A stretch of 7,006 nt of DNA, from the NCBI GenBank assembly GCA_021790495.1, contig JAJYGZ010000321.1, forward strand, positions 1-7,006, in the 5' to 3' direction. The DNA is from Actinomycetes bacterium (GTDB lineage: Bacteria; Actinomycetota; Acidimicrobiia; Acidimicrobiales; Acidimicrobiaceae). Both the position numbers and the translations under genes were made by a program. The notes beneath the pieces are model-generated. The model was given only the letters and a program-made list of their open reading frames with translations, searched no databases and was not told the DNA's origin. This document shows, piece after piece, positions 1 to 4,742 of the stretch (positions are counted from its first letter, which is position 1; each line of letters begins with the position of its first letter).

Positions 1-47
1 TCTTCTTCTTGCATCTGCACCTCGTGATATTTGGGAGTCGTAATCAT
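1..47 (-). CDS. Possible 5' end of a minus-strand gene running off the left edge
   Basis: An ATG on the minus strand at 47-45 opens 15 codons (reading MITTPKYHEVQMQEE) with no stop before the window edge; an in-frame stop lies upstream at 86-84. It has the same orientation as the dehydrogenase gene at 155-1006, so it could be a following gene. There is no Shine-Dalgarno sequence and no -10 box near this ATG, and I do not recognise the residues. The plus strand is also open from the edge to a TGA at 90-92, so a plus-strand gene ending there is an alternative. Neither reading is well supported. Confidence 0.22.
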   Translation of the reverse strand, partial: MITTPKYHEVQMQEE

Positions 48-121
48 GATAAGTGGTCTGGCCAGGCCGCGACCGGCAGGAAACTACTATGAACCTTTGC
101 GCGCTTGGGTTCTGACGTCTT

Positions 122-148
122 AATCCGAGCCAAAGCCGGGGTCGGATT
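122..148 (-). terminator. Hairpin just behind the hbd stop codon
   Basis: Perfect 7-bp inverted repeat AATCCGA (122-128) and TCGGATT (142-148) with a 13-nt GC-rich loop, beginning 7 nt past the stop codon of the dehydrogenase. The position fits a 3'-end structure. No run of U follows the stem in the transcript, so it is not a classical intrinsic terminator; it may stabilise or mark the 3' end instead. Confidence 0.4.
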
Positions 149-154
149 GGATTG

Positions 155-1006
155 CTAATGGTAGTCGAAGAAGCCCCGTTTGGACTTTCGTCCAAGATAT
201 CCCGCCGATACCATTCTCTTTAGCAGCGGTGCCGGAGCGTAGTTCGCATCGCCGTATTCCTCATGAAGAGCGTTGAGAATTGCCAAAGAAGTGTCCAGGC
301 CAACCATGTCCAAGAGCGCAAATGGACCCATGGGAAATCCGCACCCGCCACGCATCGACATGTCGATCTCTTCGATGGTGCCCATGCCACACTCGAAGAG
401 CTTGATGGCGTTGTTCAAGTAGGGGAACAATAGCGCGTTGACGATGAACCCGGCACGATCTTTGACCGTGACGACCTCTTTGTTGCATGCGGTGGCGAAG
501 GCGACCGCGGTCTCTATCGTTTCGTCGGAGGCGGTTACCGGGCGAACTACTTCTACCAGCGTCATAACCGTGGCAGGATTAAAAAAGTGGATCCCGCAGA
601 CCCGCTCGGGATGAGTTGCGCCTGCGGCGATTGCCACGACCGGCAGGGTCGAGGTGTTGGTTGCCATGATCGCGTTCGGGCTGACGATCGTCGAAAGTTC
701 GCGGACAAGGTGTTGCTTGATTCCGAGGTCTTCGATCACCGATTCGATGACCACATCGCAGCCCCGCAGCGACTCGATGTCGGTTGTCACCGTGACGCGG
801 CCCATTATCGCCCTAGCGCCGTCCTCGGTGATTCGGCCCTTCTCGATCTTTCGCAATAGGGACTTCTCGACGTTGACGCGCATTTGGTCGGCGGTCTCTT
901 GTTTGCGTGACCTCAAGGTGACGTCAAAGCCAGCTTCCGCGACACACTCGGCGATGCCCGAACCCATGATGCCCGAGCCCAACACTCCAACACGACGAAT
1001 ATCCAT
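155..1006 (-). CDS. hbd: 3-hydroxybutyryl-CoA dehydrogenase (FadB2/Hbd family)
   Basis: Soluble two-domain enzyme that interconverts (S)-3-hydroxybutyryl-CoA and acetoacetyl-CoA, in fatty-acid or aromatic degradation or C4 synthesis. The 283-residue product has the usual family length. Residues 10-15 are the GxGxxG dinucleotide loop of an N-terminal Rossmann domain. The expected catalytic residues are Ser119 (in ATNTST), His140 (GIHFFNPA), Glu152 (VEVV) and Asn190 (DRAGFIVN). The C-terminal domain has GFPMGPFALLDMVGLD and ends in the family-typical GRKSKRGFFDY. The ATG at 1006 is preferred because it puts the Rossmann strand right at the N-terminus; a GTG at 1093 would add 29 residues with no family counterpart. 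The end of strand beta2 (residues 31-35, LRSRK) has Ser where NAD-specific members carry Asp or Glu, so NADP(H) use is possible. The gene is divergent from the S51 gene. Family is certain; chain length and pathway are inferred. Confidence 0.95.
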   Translation of the reverse strand: MDIRRVGVLGSGIMGSGIAECVAEAGFDVTLRSRKQETADQMRVNVEKSLLRKIEKGRITEDGARAIMGRVTVTTDIESLRGCDVVIESVIEDLGIKQHLVRELSTIVSPNAIMATNTSTLPVVAIAAGATHPERVCGIHFFNPATVMTLVEVVRPVTASDETIETAVAFATACNKEVVTVKDRAGFIVNALLFPYLNNAIKLFECGMGTIEEIDMSMRGGCGFPMGPFALLDMVGLDTSLAILNALHEEYGDANYAPAPLLKRMVSAGYLGRKSKRGFFDYH

Positions 1007-1012
1007 TTCCTC

Positions 1013-1041
1013 AATGTAGCGCTTAACCCCGGGCGCAACAA
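1013..1041 (-). promoter_or_regulatory. Candidate hbd promoter giving a leaderless transcript
   Basis: On the minus strand TACATT (1018-1013) matches the actinobacterial -10 form TAnnnT and lies 6 nt before the ATG at 1006. TTGTTG (1041-1036) lies 17 bp upstream as a weak -35. The predicted start of transcription falls at or next to the ATG. The GAGG at 1012-1009 is only 2 nt from the ATG, too close for a normal ribosome binding site. Confidence 0.45.
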
Positions 1042-1051
1042 GGTTCCTTGT
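1038..1051. promoter_or_regulatory. Palindrome over the hbd -35 (candidate operator)
   Basis: ACAAGG-TT-CCTTGT is a perfect inverted repeat with 6-bp arms and a 2-bp centre. It overlaps the candidate -35 of hbd, where a repressor of acyl-CoA metabolism (for example a TetR- or GntR-family protein) would act. No regulator is encoded in the window, so its owner is unknown. Confidence 0.35.
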
Positions 1052-1204
1052 GCAATCGAGGTACAGGAGCCCTAAAGGTTCGCCTTTTGGCACCGTCTTT
1101 TCGCGTGGTCAGCAACCAAGCCGTGCGGCCCGTTGGGGCGACCCGGCTCGATCCAAGTAATGTTTGAGGTGGGGATCGCAAGGCGCTGGCGCGCAATCGC
1201 CGTT

Positions 1205-1216
1205 ATCGATATCGAT
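1205..1216. promoter_or_regulatory. 12-bp perfect palindrome upstream of the S51 gene
   Basis: ATCGATATCGAT is self-complementary and also two tandem copies of ATCGAT. It ends 12 bp before the ribosome binding site of the S51 gene and so lies in its probable 5' untranslated or promoter region. It could be an operator or a chance AT-rich palindrome. Confidence 0.25.
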
Positions 1217-1228
1217 CCAAAGGTGGCT

Positions 1229-1233
1229 AGGAG
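1229..1233 (+). promoter_or_regulatory. Ribosome binding site of the S51 gene
   Basis: AGGAG lies 5 nt before the ATG at 1239 and decides that start over the in-frame TTG at 1164. It is the only clear Shine-Dalgarno sequence before any of the seven annotated gene starts. Confidence 0.8.
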
Positions 1234-1238
1234 TAAAT

Positions 1239-1928
1239 ATGCCCGACGGACATGGTGCGCTCGCGCTGGTTGGAGGAGGGGAATGGCGCGAAGGTGCAAC
1301 CTTCGACAAGCGACTTCTTGACGCGAGTGGCACGTCGGAGGTCCTGGTGCTGCCCACCGCGGCCGCCTATGAATATCCCGACCGCGCAATCAGCTGGGCG
1401 AGTGACTACTTTGCCAAGCTCTCGGTCAAGGTTATCCCGTTGATGGTTCTTGCCCATTCCGATGCCCAAGACGCCCAAAATGCGGCGATAATCTCCCAGG
1501 CCCGGTTCATCTATCTCGGCGGCGGGTCTCCGCTGCACCTTCGCAGCGTTCTCAAAGACACGTTGTGCTGGGACGCTATCGTCTCGGCTTGGAATGGAGG
1601 AGCCACCGTGGCCGGATCGAGCGCGGGCGCGATGGTGCTTACCGATCCGATGGTGGACCCGAGAGGCGGCGCTTATACCCTCGGCCTTGGCCTAGTGCGA
1701 AATATGGCCTTCGTGCCGCACTATTCGGGCTGGTCCCATGACAGGAGAAAGCGTACGCTTGAGCTGAGTGGGCGCAGTGTCGTGATCGTTGGAGCTGACG
1801 AGAGAACAGCTCTGATTCGATGGCCCAACGGAAAGTGGGAGTCTGACGGCGTTGGCGAGGTGGTGGCGTACCATCAAGGCGAGCCGATCGGCCTCGACGG
1901 ACTTGAGGCCTTCGTGGAACTCGCTTAG
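1239..1928 (+). CDS. Peptidase S51 / cyanophycinase-like protein
   Basis: A 229-residue protein of the S51 (PepE, cyanophycinase) class I amidotransferase-like fold. Features seen: an N-terminal ALVGGGEW strand-loop (8-15), the IYLGGGSPL turn (91-99), the nucleophile elbow AGSSAGAM (125-132) with probable catalytic Ser128, His161 in FVPHYSGW, and GADERTAL (185-192), which resembles the conserved Asp-Glu motif of cyanophycinases. There is no signal peptide or membrane segment, so it should be cytosolic. It is shorter than typical cyanophycinases, and no cyanophycin synthetase is present nearby, so dipeptidase activity on Asp-containing peptides or another hydrolase role is equally possible. 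The start at 1239 is set by an AGGAG 5 nt upstream. Its TAG overlaps the TAA of the convergent cyclophilin gene. Fold and family are confident; substrate is unknown. Confidence 0.85.
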   Translation: MPDGHGALALVGGGEWREGATFDKRLLDASGTSEVLVLPTAAAYEYPDRAISWASDYFAKLSVKVIPLMVLAHSDAQDAQNAAIISQARFIYLGGGSPLHLRSVLKDTLCWDAIVSAWNGGATVAGSSAGAMVLTDPMVDPRGGAYTLGLGLVRNMAFVPHYSGWSHDRRKRTLELSGRSVVIVGADERTALIRWPNGKWESDGVGEVVAYHQGEPIGLDGLEAFVELA

Positions 1929-2506
1929 TCTGCCTCGGTAATTTCCACCTTTTCCATGGTTATGACCTCTGCGGGTCGTCCTGAGGGCGAGCCTACGGCT
2001 TCGATTGCCATAACGACGTCCATGCCCGCCACTACCTGGCCGAATAGAGCGTAAAGAGGAGGCAGCGAGGCGCCCGACGACCCGGTGATGATGAAGAATT
2101 GACTGCCGTTGGTGTTTGGACCGGCATTTGCCATCGCAAGCGAACCAATCTGGTACTGGTTGGGCCTGGGCAGCTCGTCTTCGAACCGATAGCCCGGCCC
2201 TCCCGCGCCGGTGCCGGTGGGATCACCGCCCTGGACTACGAAGCCAGGAATAATCCGGTGAAAGATGACGCCGTCATAAAAGTGGTACCGCGCGAGGTAG
2301 ACGAAGTTATTGACCGTCTTGGGTGCCTTGGTGGCGTCAAGGGCCACTACGAAGACGCCTTTGTTGGTGGTGATCCGGGCGCTGTAGCGCTTGTCGGTGT
2401 CGATGCACATTTCCGGAGCGGCCGGAAATGTTTGAAATTTCGGGCTTGATCCGTCGGGGTTAGGGAAGTCCATCGGCGTCTTTCTCTTCTTTTCTTTTCC
2501 AAACAT
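1925..2506 (-). CDS. Cyclophilin-type peptidyl-prolyl cis-trans isomerase, no membrane anchor
   Basis: A 193-residue prolyl isomerase expected to act in the cytosol, since no signal peptide or membrane segment is visible. The cyclophilin domain occupies about residues 41-190 and has FHRIIPGF (82-89, catalytic Arg84), VVQGGDPTGTG (90-100), the AMAN segment (124-127), and NGSQFFI (133-139). The N-terminus is a lysine-rich stretch (residues 3-9) encoded by a 22-nt purine tract, followed by a second possible start, Met12 (2473-2471). Neither start has a good ribosome binding site; the AGG upstream of the first is 14 nt away. From about residue 26 the protein is roughly two-thirds identical (my hand count), without gaps, to the anchored cyclophilin encoded just upstream, so the two are paralogues. 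A candidate promoter in the 83-bp gap would allow separate expression. Confidence 0.95.
   Translation of the reverse strand: MFGKEKKRKTPMDFPNPDGSSPKFQTFPAAPEMCIDTDKRYSARITTNKGVFVVALDATKAPKTVNNFVYLARYHFYDGVIFHRIIPGFVVQGGDPTGTGAGGPGYRFEDELPRPNQYQIGSLAMANAGPNTNGSQFFIITGSSGASLPPLYALFGQVVAGMDVVMAIEAVGSPSGRPAEVITMEKVEITEAD
2256..2293. repeat. 38-bp exact repeat shared by the cyclophilin genes, copy 1
   Basis: Identical to 2915-2952 and in the same orientation; similarity continues on both sides at a constant offset of 659 bp, for example 18 identical bases at 2207-2224 and 2866-2883. It encodes the conserved core around the catalytic arginine (RYHFYDGVIFHR). It is coding homology between paralogues, not a mobile repeat. 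Confidence 0.9.
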
Positions 2507-2548
2507 GGTGTTTTGATTTACCTTGTAACTTTAGGTTGTGCATCAGGC

Positions 2549-2564
2549 GCTTATCGCGAGAAGC
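2549..2564. promoter_or_regulatory. Interrupted palindrome between the cyclophilin genes
   Basis: GCTT-n-TCGCGA-n-AAGC is an inverted repeat matching at 14 of 16 positions, with one mismatched pair. It overlaps the candidate -10 of the downstream cyclophilin gene, so it could be an operator. It is not followed by a T-run on either strand and is therefore unlikely to be a terminator. Confidence 0.3.
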
Positions 2565-2578
2565 ATAAATAATTACAA
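2550..2578 (-). promoter_or_regulatory. Candidate promoter of the downstream cyclophilin
   Basis: On the minus strand TTGTAA (2578-2573) and GATAAG (2555-2550) are separated by 17 bp, each matching four of six sigma-70 consensus positions. This is an AT-rich patch in an otherwise GC-rich region. It would start a transcript with a leader of about 35 nt before the ATG at 2506. Confidence 0.3.
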
Positions 2579-2589
2579 CTGTGCCCTGA

Positions 2590-3366
2590 TCAACCTTGGA
2601 TAGTGACCGAGATCATTTTGTGCACTTTGGTCGGTGTCCCCGACGCGGTTCCATCGGCGGCAATTTGATTTACCACGCTCATCCCCGAGGTAACCTGGCC
2701 AAAAATCGAGTATTGATTGGGCAACTGGGTTCCCGACGCGCCAACGACGATAAAGAATTGGCTCCCGTTGGTGTTCTTGCCGGAATTGGCCATGGCGACC
2801 GTTCCAATCTTGTAGGAGCCGGGCGCTGGCAGCTCGTCGGCGAACGTGTAGCCAGGTCCTCCGGTGCCGGTGCCGGTGGGATCTCCTCCTTGCACTACAA
2901 AGCCCGGTATCACGCGGTGAAAGATGACGCCGTCATAAAAGTGGTACCGCGCCAAGTAGACGAAGTTGTTTACCGTCTTGGGGGCGATGGTCGGATCGAG
3001 CTTAATGACAAAGGTTCCAACGTCGGTGGTGACCGTGGCGCTATAGGTTCCTTGGGGATTTATGCACATCGGGGGCGCCGCTGGAAATTTGGTTACCCGT
3101 GATGCAGCTCCTGCGGCCGGCGGACAAGGCAGTGGCTTCGTCGCGTTCGCGGCCGTCGAGGTGGTAGTGGTGGCCTTCGAGGCCGTTGTCTTGGCCACGA
3201 CCTTCGTCGGCCGCGAGACCAGATACACAGCGACGACGCCAGCGACTGCCACCACCGAAGCGATGATCAAGTTCCGCGTACGGTTCTTGCGTTTTTTTAC
3301 CGCGAGCTGCGCAGCCCGCTTTTTGGCCTGATTGGCCCTGATTCGTTCTCTTTTAGCGCTTGGCAC
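2590..3366 (-). CDS. Membrane-anchored cyclophilin-type peptidyl-prolyl cis-trans isomerase
   Basis: A 258-residue isomerase. Residues 1-32 are strongly basic, residues 33-50 are a single hydrophobic segment, residues 51-80 are an Ala/Thr/Lys-rich linker, and the cyclophilin domain runs from about 108 to 257. The charge pattern predicts a cytoplasmic N-terminus and a catalytic domain outside the membrane, where it would assist folding of exported proteins. Motifs are FHRVIPGF (149-156, catalytic Arg151), VVQGGDPTGTG (157-167), AMAN (191-194) and NGSQFFI (200-206). Cys81 and Cys101 flank the linker-to-domain junction and could pair. The GTG start at 3366 is the only start codon that keeps the basic N-terminus; it has no Shine-Dalgarno sequence but has a TAGCTT box 8 nt upstream. 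It is the paralogue of the cyclophilin at 1925-2506 and lies 83 bp upstream of it on the same strand, divergent from lysC. Confidence 0.95.
   Translation of the reverse strand: MPSAKRERIRANQAKKRAAQLAVKKRKNRTRNLIIASVVAVAGVVAVYLVSRPTKVVAKTTASKATTTTSTAANATKPLPCPPAAGAASRVTKFPAAPPMCINPQGTYSATVTTDVGTFVIKLDPTIAPKTVNNFVYLARYHFYDGVIFHRVIPGFVVQGGDPTGTGTGGPGYTFADELPAPGSYKIGTVAMANSGKNTNGSQFFIVVGASGTQLPNQYSIFGQVTSGMSVVNQIAADGTASGTPTKVHKMISVTIQG
2915..2952. repeat. 38-bp exact repeat shared by the cyclophilin genes, copy 2
   Basis: Partner of 2256-2293. Beyond its end the match resumes after two single mismatches (GTAGACGAAGTT in both copies). Identity at synonymous positions over this stretch suggests strong constraint, a fairly recent duplication or gene conversion. 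Confidence 0.9.
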
Positions 3367-3374
3367 GGATAAAC

Positions 3375-3380
3375 AAGCTA
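3375..3380 (-). promoter_or_regulatory. Candidate -10 box of the anchored cyclophilin
   Basis: TAGCTT on the minus strand (TAnnnT) sits 8 nt before the GTG at 3366. With no Shine-Dalgarno sequence present this suggests transcription starting at or near the GTG. I see no clear -35. Confidence 0.4.
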
Positions 3381-3394
3381 GTCGTGTTTGAGCT

Positions 3395-3404
3395 ATCCGC
3401 GGAT
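3395..3404. promoter_or_regulatory. 10-bp palindrome in the cyclophilin-lysC divergent region
   Basis: ATCCGCGGAT is self-complementary and lies where the -35 of the anchored cyclophilin would fall, in the 99-bp gap between the two divergent starts. It is short and GC-rich, so chance is a real possibility. Confidence 0.2.
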
Positions 3405-3453
3405 GGGGGAATCGGTGTGGTCGTCATCGATCCGGGTGCGCCTCGTTTGGGGG

Positions 3454-3459
3454 TAGTTT
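3454..3459 (+). promoter_or_regulatory. Candidate -10 box of lysC
   Basis: TAGTTT (TAnnnT) lies 6 nt before the GTG start at 3466 and contains the in-frame TAG that excludes any earlier start. The only G-rich stretch (3449-3453) is 12 nt from the start codon, too far for a normal ribosome binding site, so a leaderless lysC message is likely. No convincing -35 is visible. Confidence 0.45.
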
Positions 3460-3465
3460 GGTTGG

Positions 3466-4674
3466 GTGGCATTGATAGTGCAAAAATTTGGCGGAACCTC
3501 GGTTGGCGACGTGGATCGCATCAAGGCGGTCGGGGACCATATCGCTCGGACGGTACGGCATGGCAACCAAGTAGTAGCCGTTGTCTCGGCGATGGGCAAA
3601 ACCACCGACGACCTGTTGCGGCTTGCCAACGACGTCTCCTCCACTCATCCGGGCCGAGAGCTCGACATGCTCCTCACTTCTGGGGAGCGGATTTCGATGG
3701 CTCTATTGTGCATGGCGCTGGCCGATCTCGGTGTTCCCGCGGTCTCCTTTACGGGCTCCCAAGCCGGGATTATTACCGACACTGATCACACCAAGGCCAA
3801 GATTGTGGAGATGCGCCCGGATCGCCTTCTTGAGGCTCTTAGCGAAGGACGGGTGCCAGTCGTGGCGGGCTTTCAAGGCGTCTCGCTGGAAAAGGACGTC
3901 ACGACGCTTGGGAGGGGTGGATCGGATACCACCGCGGTTGCTCTCGCGGCAGCGCTAGGTGCGGACTTCTGCGAGATTTACACAGACGTGTCCGGCGTCT
4001 TTAGCGCGGATCCGCGCGTGGTGGCTGAAGCGCACAAGATCCACAAGATTTCTTTCGAGGAGATGCTCGAGCTAGCGGCGTCGGGCGGCAGGGTCTTGGC
4101 GCTGCGCTCGGTTGAGTTCGCCCGCAATTTTGGGGTGCCGATCCACGTGCGTTCCAGCTTTACCTGGGAGCCGGGTACGTGGGTACAGGAGGAGGATGAA
4201 ACTATGGAACAAGCGGTAGTGTCCGCCATCAGCCATGACGTTACCGAGGTCAAGGTGACGATTACCGGTGTGCCCGATCGACCGGGAATCGCCGCGAAGG
4301 TCTTTCGCGAGATCGCCGACCGAGGCATCAACGTCGACATGATCGTGCAGAACACATCGATAGACGGTTTTACCGATATATCCTTCACGGTTCCCAAGGA
4401 CGACAAAGCGGCCTGCCTGGAGGTTACCCGGGCCGTGTCGGCTGAGATTGGCGCTCGCGAAGCCTATGCCGATTCGGGCATCGGGCGCGTGTCTCTGATC
4501 GGTGCCGGAATGAAGACGCACCCGGGGGTTACTGCCATGATGTTTGAAATCCTCGCCAAGGAAGGGATAAACATCGAAATGATCTCGACTTCGGCGATCC
4601 GGATTTCGTGCGTGGTGCGACAAGACGACGTCGAGAATGCGGTTCGCGCTTTGCACGAAGCCTTCGAACTGTAG
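3466..4674 (+). CDS. lysC: Aspartate kinase (alpha subunit, full length)
   Basis: Phosphorylates L-aspartate with ATP to 4-phospho-aspartate, the entry step to lysine/diaminopimelate, threonine and methionine. The 402-residue protein has the amino-acid kinase domain at 1-245: KFGGTS (7-12), [11 protein letters not shown] (41-51), SGERIS (72-77), GRGGSDTTA (149-157) and [13 protein letters not shown] (172-184). Two ACT domains follow (about 262-335 and 341-402), with [14 protein letters not shown] and [10 protein letters not shown], the regions that bind feedback inhibitors in this family. The GTG start is fixed by an in-frame TAG at 3454-3456 and by the family N-terminus [10 protein letters not shown]. 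An internal ATG at Met247 with a strong ribosome binding site probably yields the separate beta subunit known from Corynebacterium and Bacillus. asd follows after 68 bp. Feedback by lysine, threonine or both is expected but cannot be read from the sequence. Confidence 0.98.
   Translation: MALIVQKFGGTSVGDVDRIKAVGDHIARTVRHGNQVVAVVSAMGKTTDDLLRLANDVSSTHPGRELDMLLTSGERISMALLCMALADLGVPAVSFTGSQAGIITDTDHTKAKIVEMRPDRLLEALSEGRVPVVAGFQGVSLEKDVTTLGRGGSDTTAVALAAALGADFCEIYTDVSGVFSADPRVVAEAHKIHKISFEEMLELAASGGRVLALRSVEFARNFGVPIHVRSSFTWEPGTWVQEEDETMEQAVVSAISHDVTEVKVTITGVPDRPGIAAKVFREIADRGINVDMIVQNTSIDGFTDISFTVPKDDKAACLEVTRAVSAEIGAREAYADSGIGRVSLIGAGMKTHPGVTAMMFEILAKEGINIEMISTSAIRISCVVRQDDVENAVRALHEAFEL
4187..4195 (+). 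promoter_or_regulatory. Internal ribosome binding site inside lysC
   Basis: AGGAGGAGG within the coding sequence ends 8 nt before the in-frame ATG at 4204. It is the strongest Shine-Dalgarno match noticed in the window and sits at the domain boundary between kinase and ACT regions. Confidence 0.65.
4204..4674 (+). CDS. lysC: Aspartate kinase beta subunit from internal in-frame start
   Basis: Translation from Met247 would give a 156-residue protein holding only the two ACT domains. In Corynebacterium glutamicum and Bacillus subtilis the kinase is an alpha2-beta2 complex whose beta chain comes from exactly such an internal start; the corynebacterial beta chain, as I recall it, begins with a similar MEEAV sequence, here MEQAV. 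The start has a nearly ideal ribosome binding site while the full-length start has none. Production of the product is inferred, not shown. Confidence 0.6.
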   Translation: MEQAVVSAISHDVTEVKVTITGVPDRPGIAAKVFREIADRGINVDMIVQNTSIDGFTDISFTVPKDDKAACLEVTRAVSAEIGAREAYADSGIGRVSLIGAGMKTHPGVTAMMFEILAKEGINIEMISTSAIRISCVVRQDDVENAVRALHEAFEL

Positions 4675-4703
4675 CCCTTGGTCGAAGTGGCGCCAAGCGC
4701 CGT

Positions 4704-4734
4704 TTGCCATGGCTCGCCGCGGCGATGTTAGGCT
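4704..4734 (+). promoter_or_regulatory. Candidate asd promoter
   Basis: TTGCCA (4704-4709) matches five of six -35 consensus bases; TAGGCT (4729-4734) fits TAnnnT and ends 8 nt before the asd ATG. The 19-bp spacer is longer than usual. No good Shine-Dalgarno sequence precedes asd, so it could have its own leaderless transcript besides read-through from lysC. Confidence 0.4.
4714..4725. promoter_or_regulatory. 12-bp palindrome in the lysC-asd gap
   Basis: TCGCCGCGGCGA is perfectly self-complementary and lies between the candidate -35 and -10 of asd, a usual place for a repressor to bind. In RNA read through from lysC it could only form a hairpin with a very tight loop. It is not followed by a T-run, so it is not a terminator. 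Confidence 0.3.
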
Positions 4735-4742
4735 GTTGAGCT

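Noticed and set aside
58..65. CTGGCCAG palindrome near the left edge
   Set aside because: Eight-base GC-rich palindromes are expected by chance in this composition and no promoter elements accompany it.
654..1019. Open frame of 121 codons antisense to hbd
   Set aside because: Ser/Thr/Arg-rich shadow translation; the dehydrogenase reading shows all catalytic motifs.
1007..1093. N-terminal extension of hbd to the GTG at 1093
   Set aside because: It adds 29 residues before the Rossmann strand with no counterpart in the family, has no ribosome binding site, and would cover the candidate promoter; the ATG at 1006 gives the normal 283 residues.
1164..1238. N-terminal extension of the S51 gene to the TTG at 1164
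   Set aside because: The ATG at 1239 has a well-spaced AGGAG and starts directly before the conserved first strand.
2549..2564. Intrinsic terminator after the anchored cyclophilin
   Set aside because: The stem is interrupted and no T-run follows on either strand.
2256..2952. Direct repeats as a mobile element or integration scar
   Set aside because: They lie in frame at matching codons of two paralogous cyclophilin genes and the homology extends along both genes; no transposase or terminal inverted repeats are present.
4689..4701. GGCG-CCAAG-CGCC stem as a lysC terminator
   Set aside because: Only four base pairs and no T-run; too weak to support.
4072..4710. Long open frame of 212 codons antisense to lysC
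   Set aside because: It mirrors the codon bias of the highly conserved lysC on the other strand and resembles no family.
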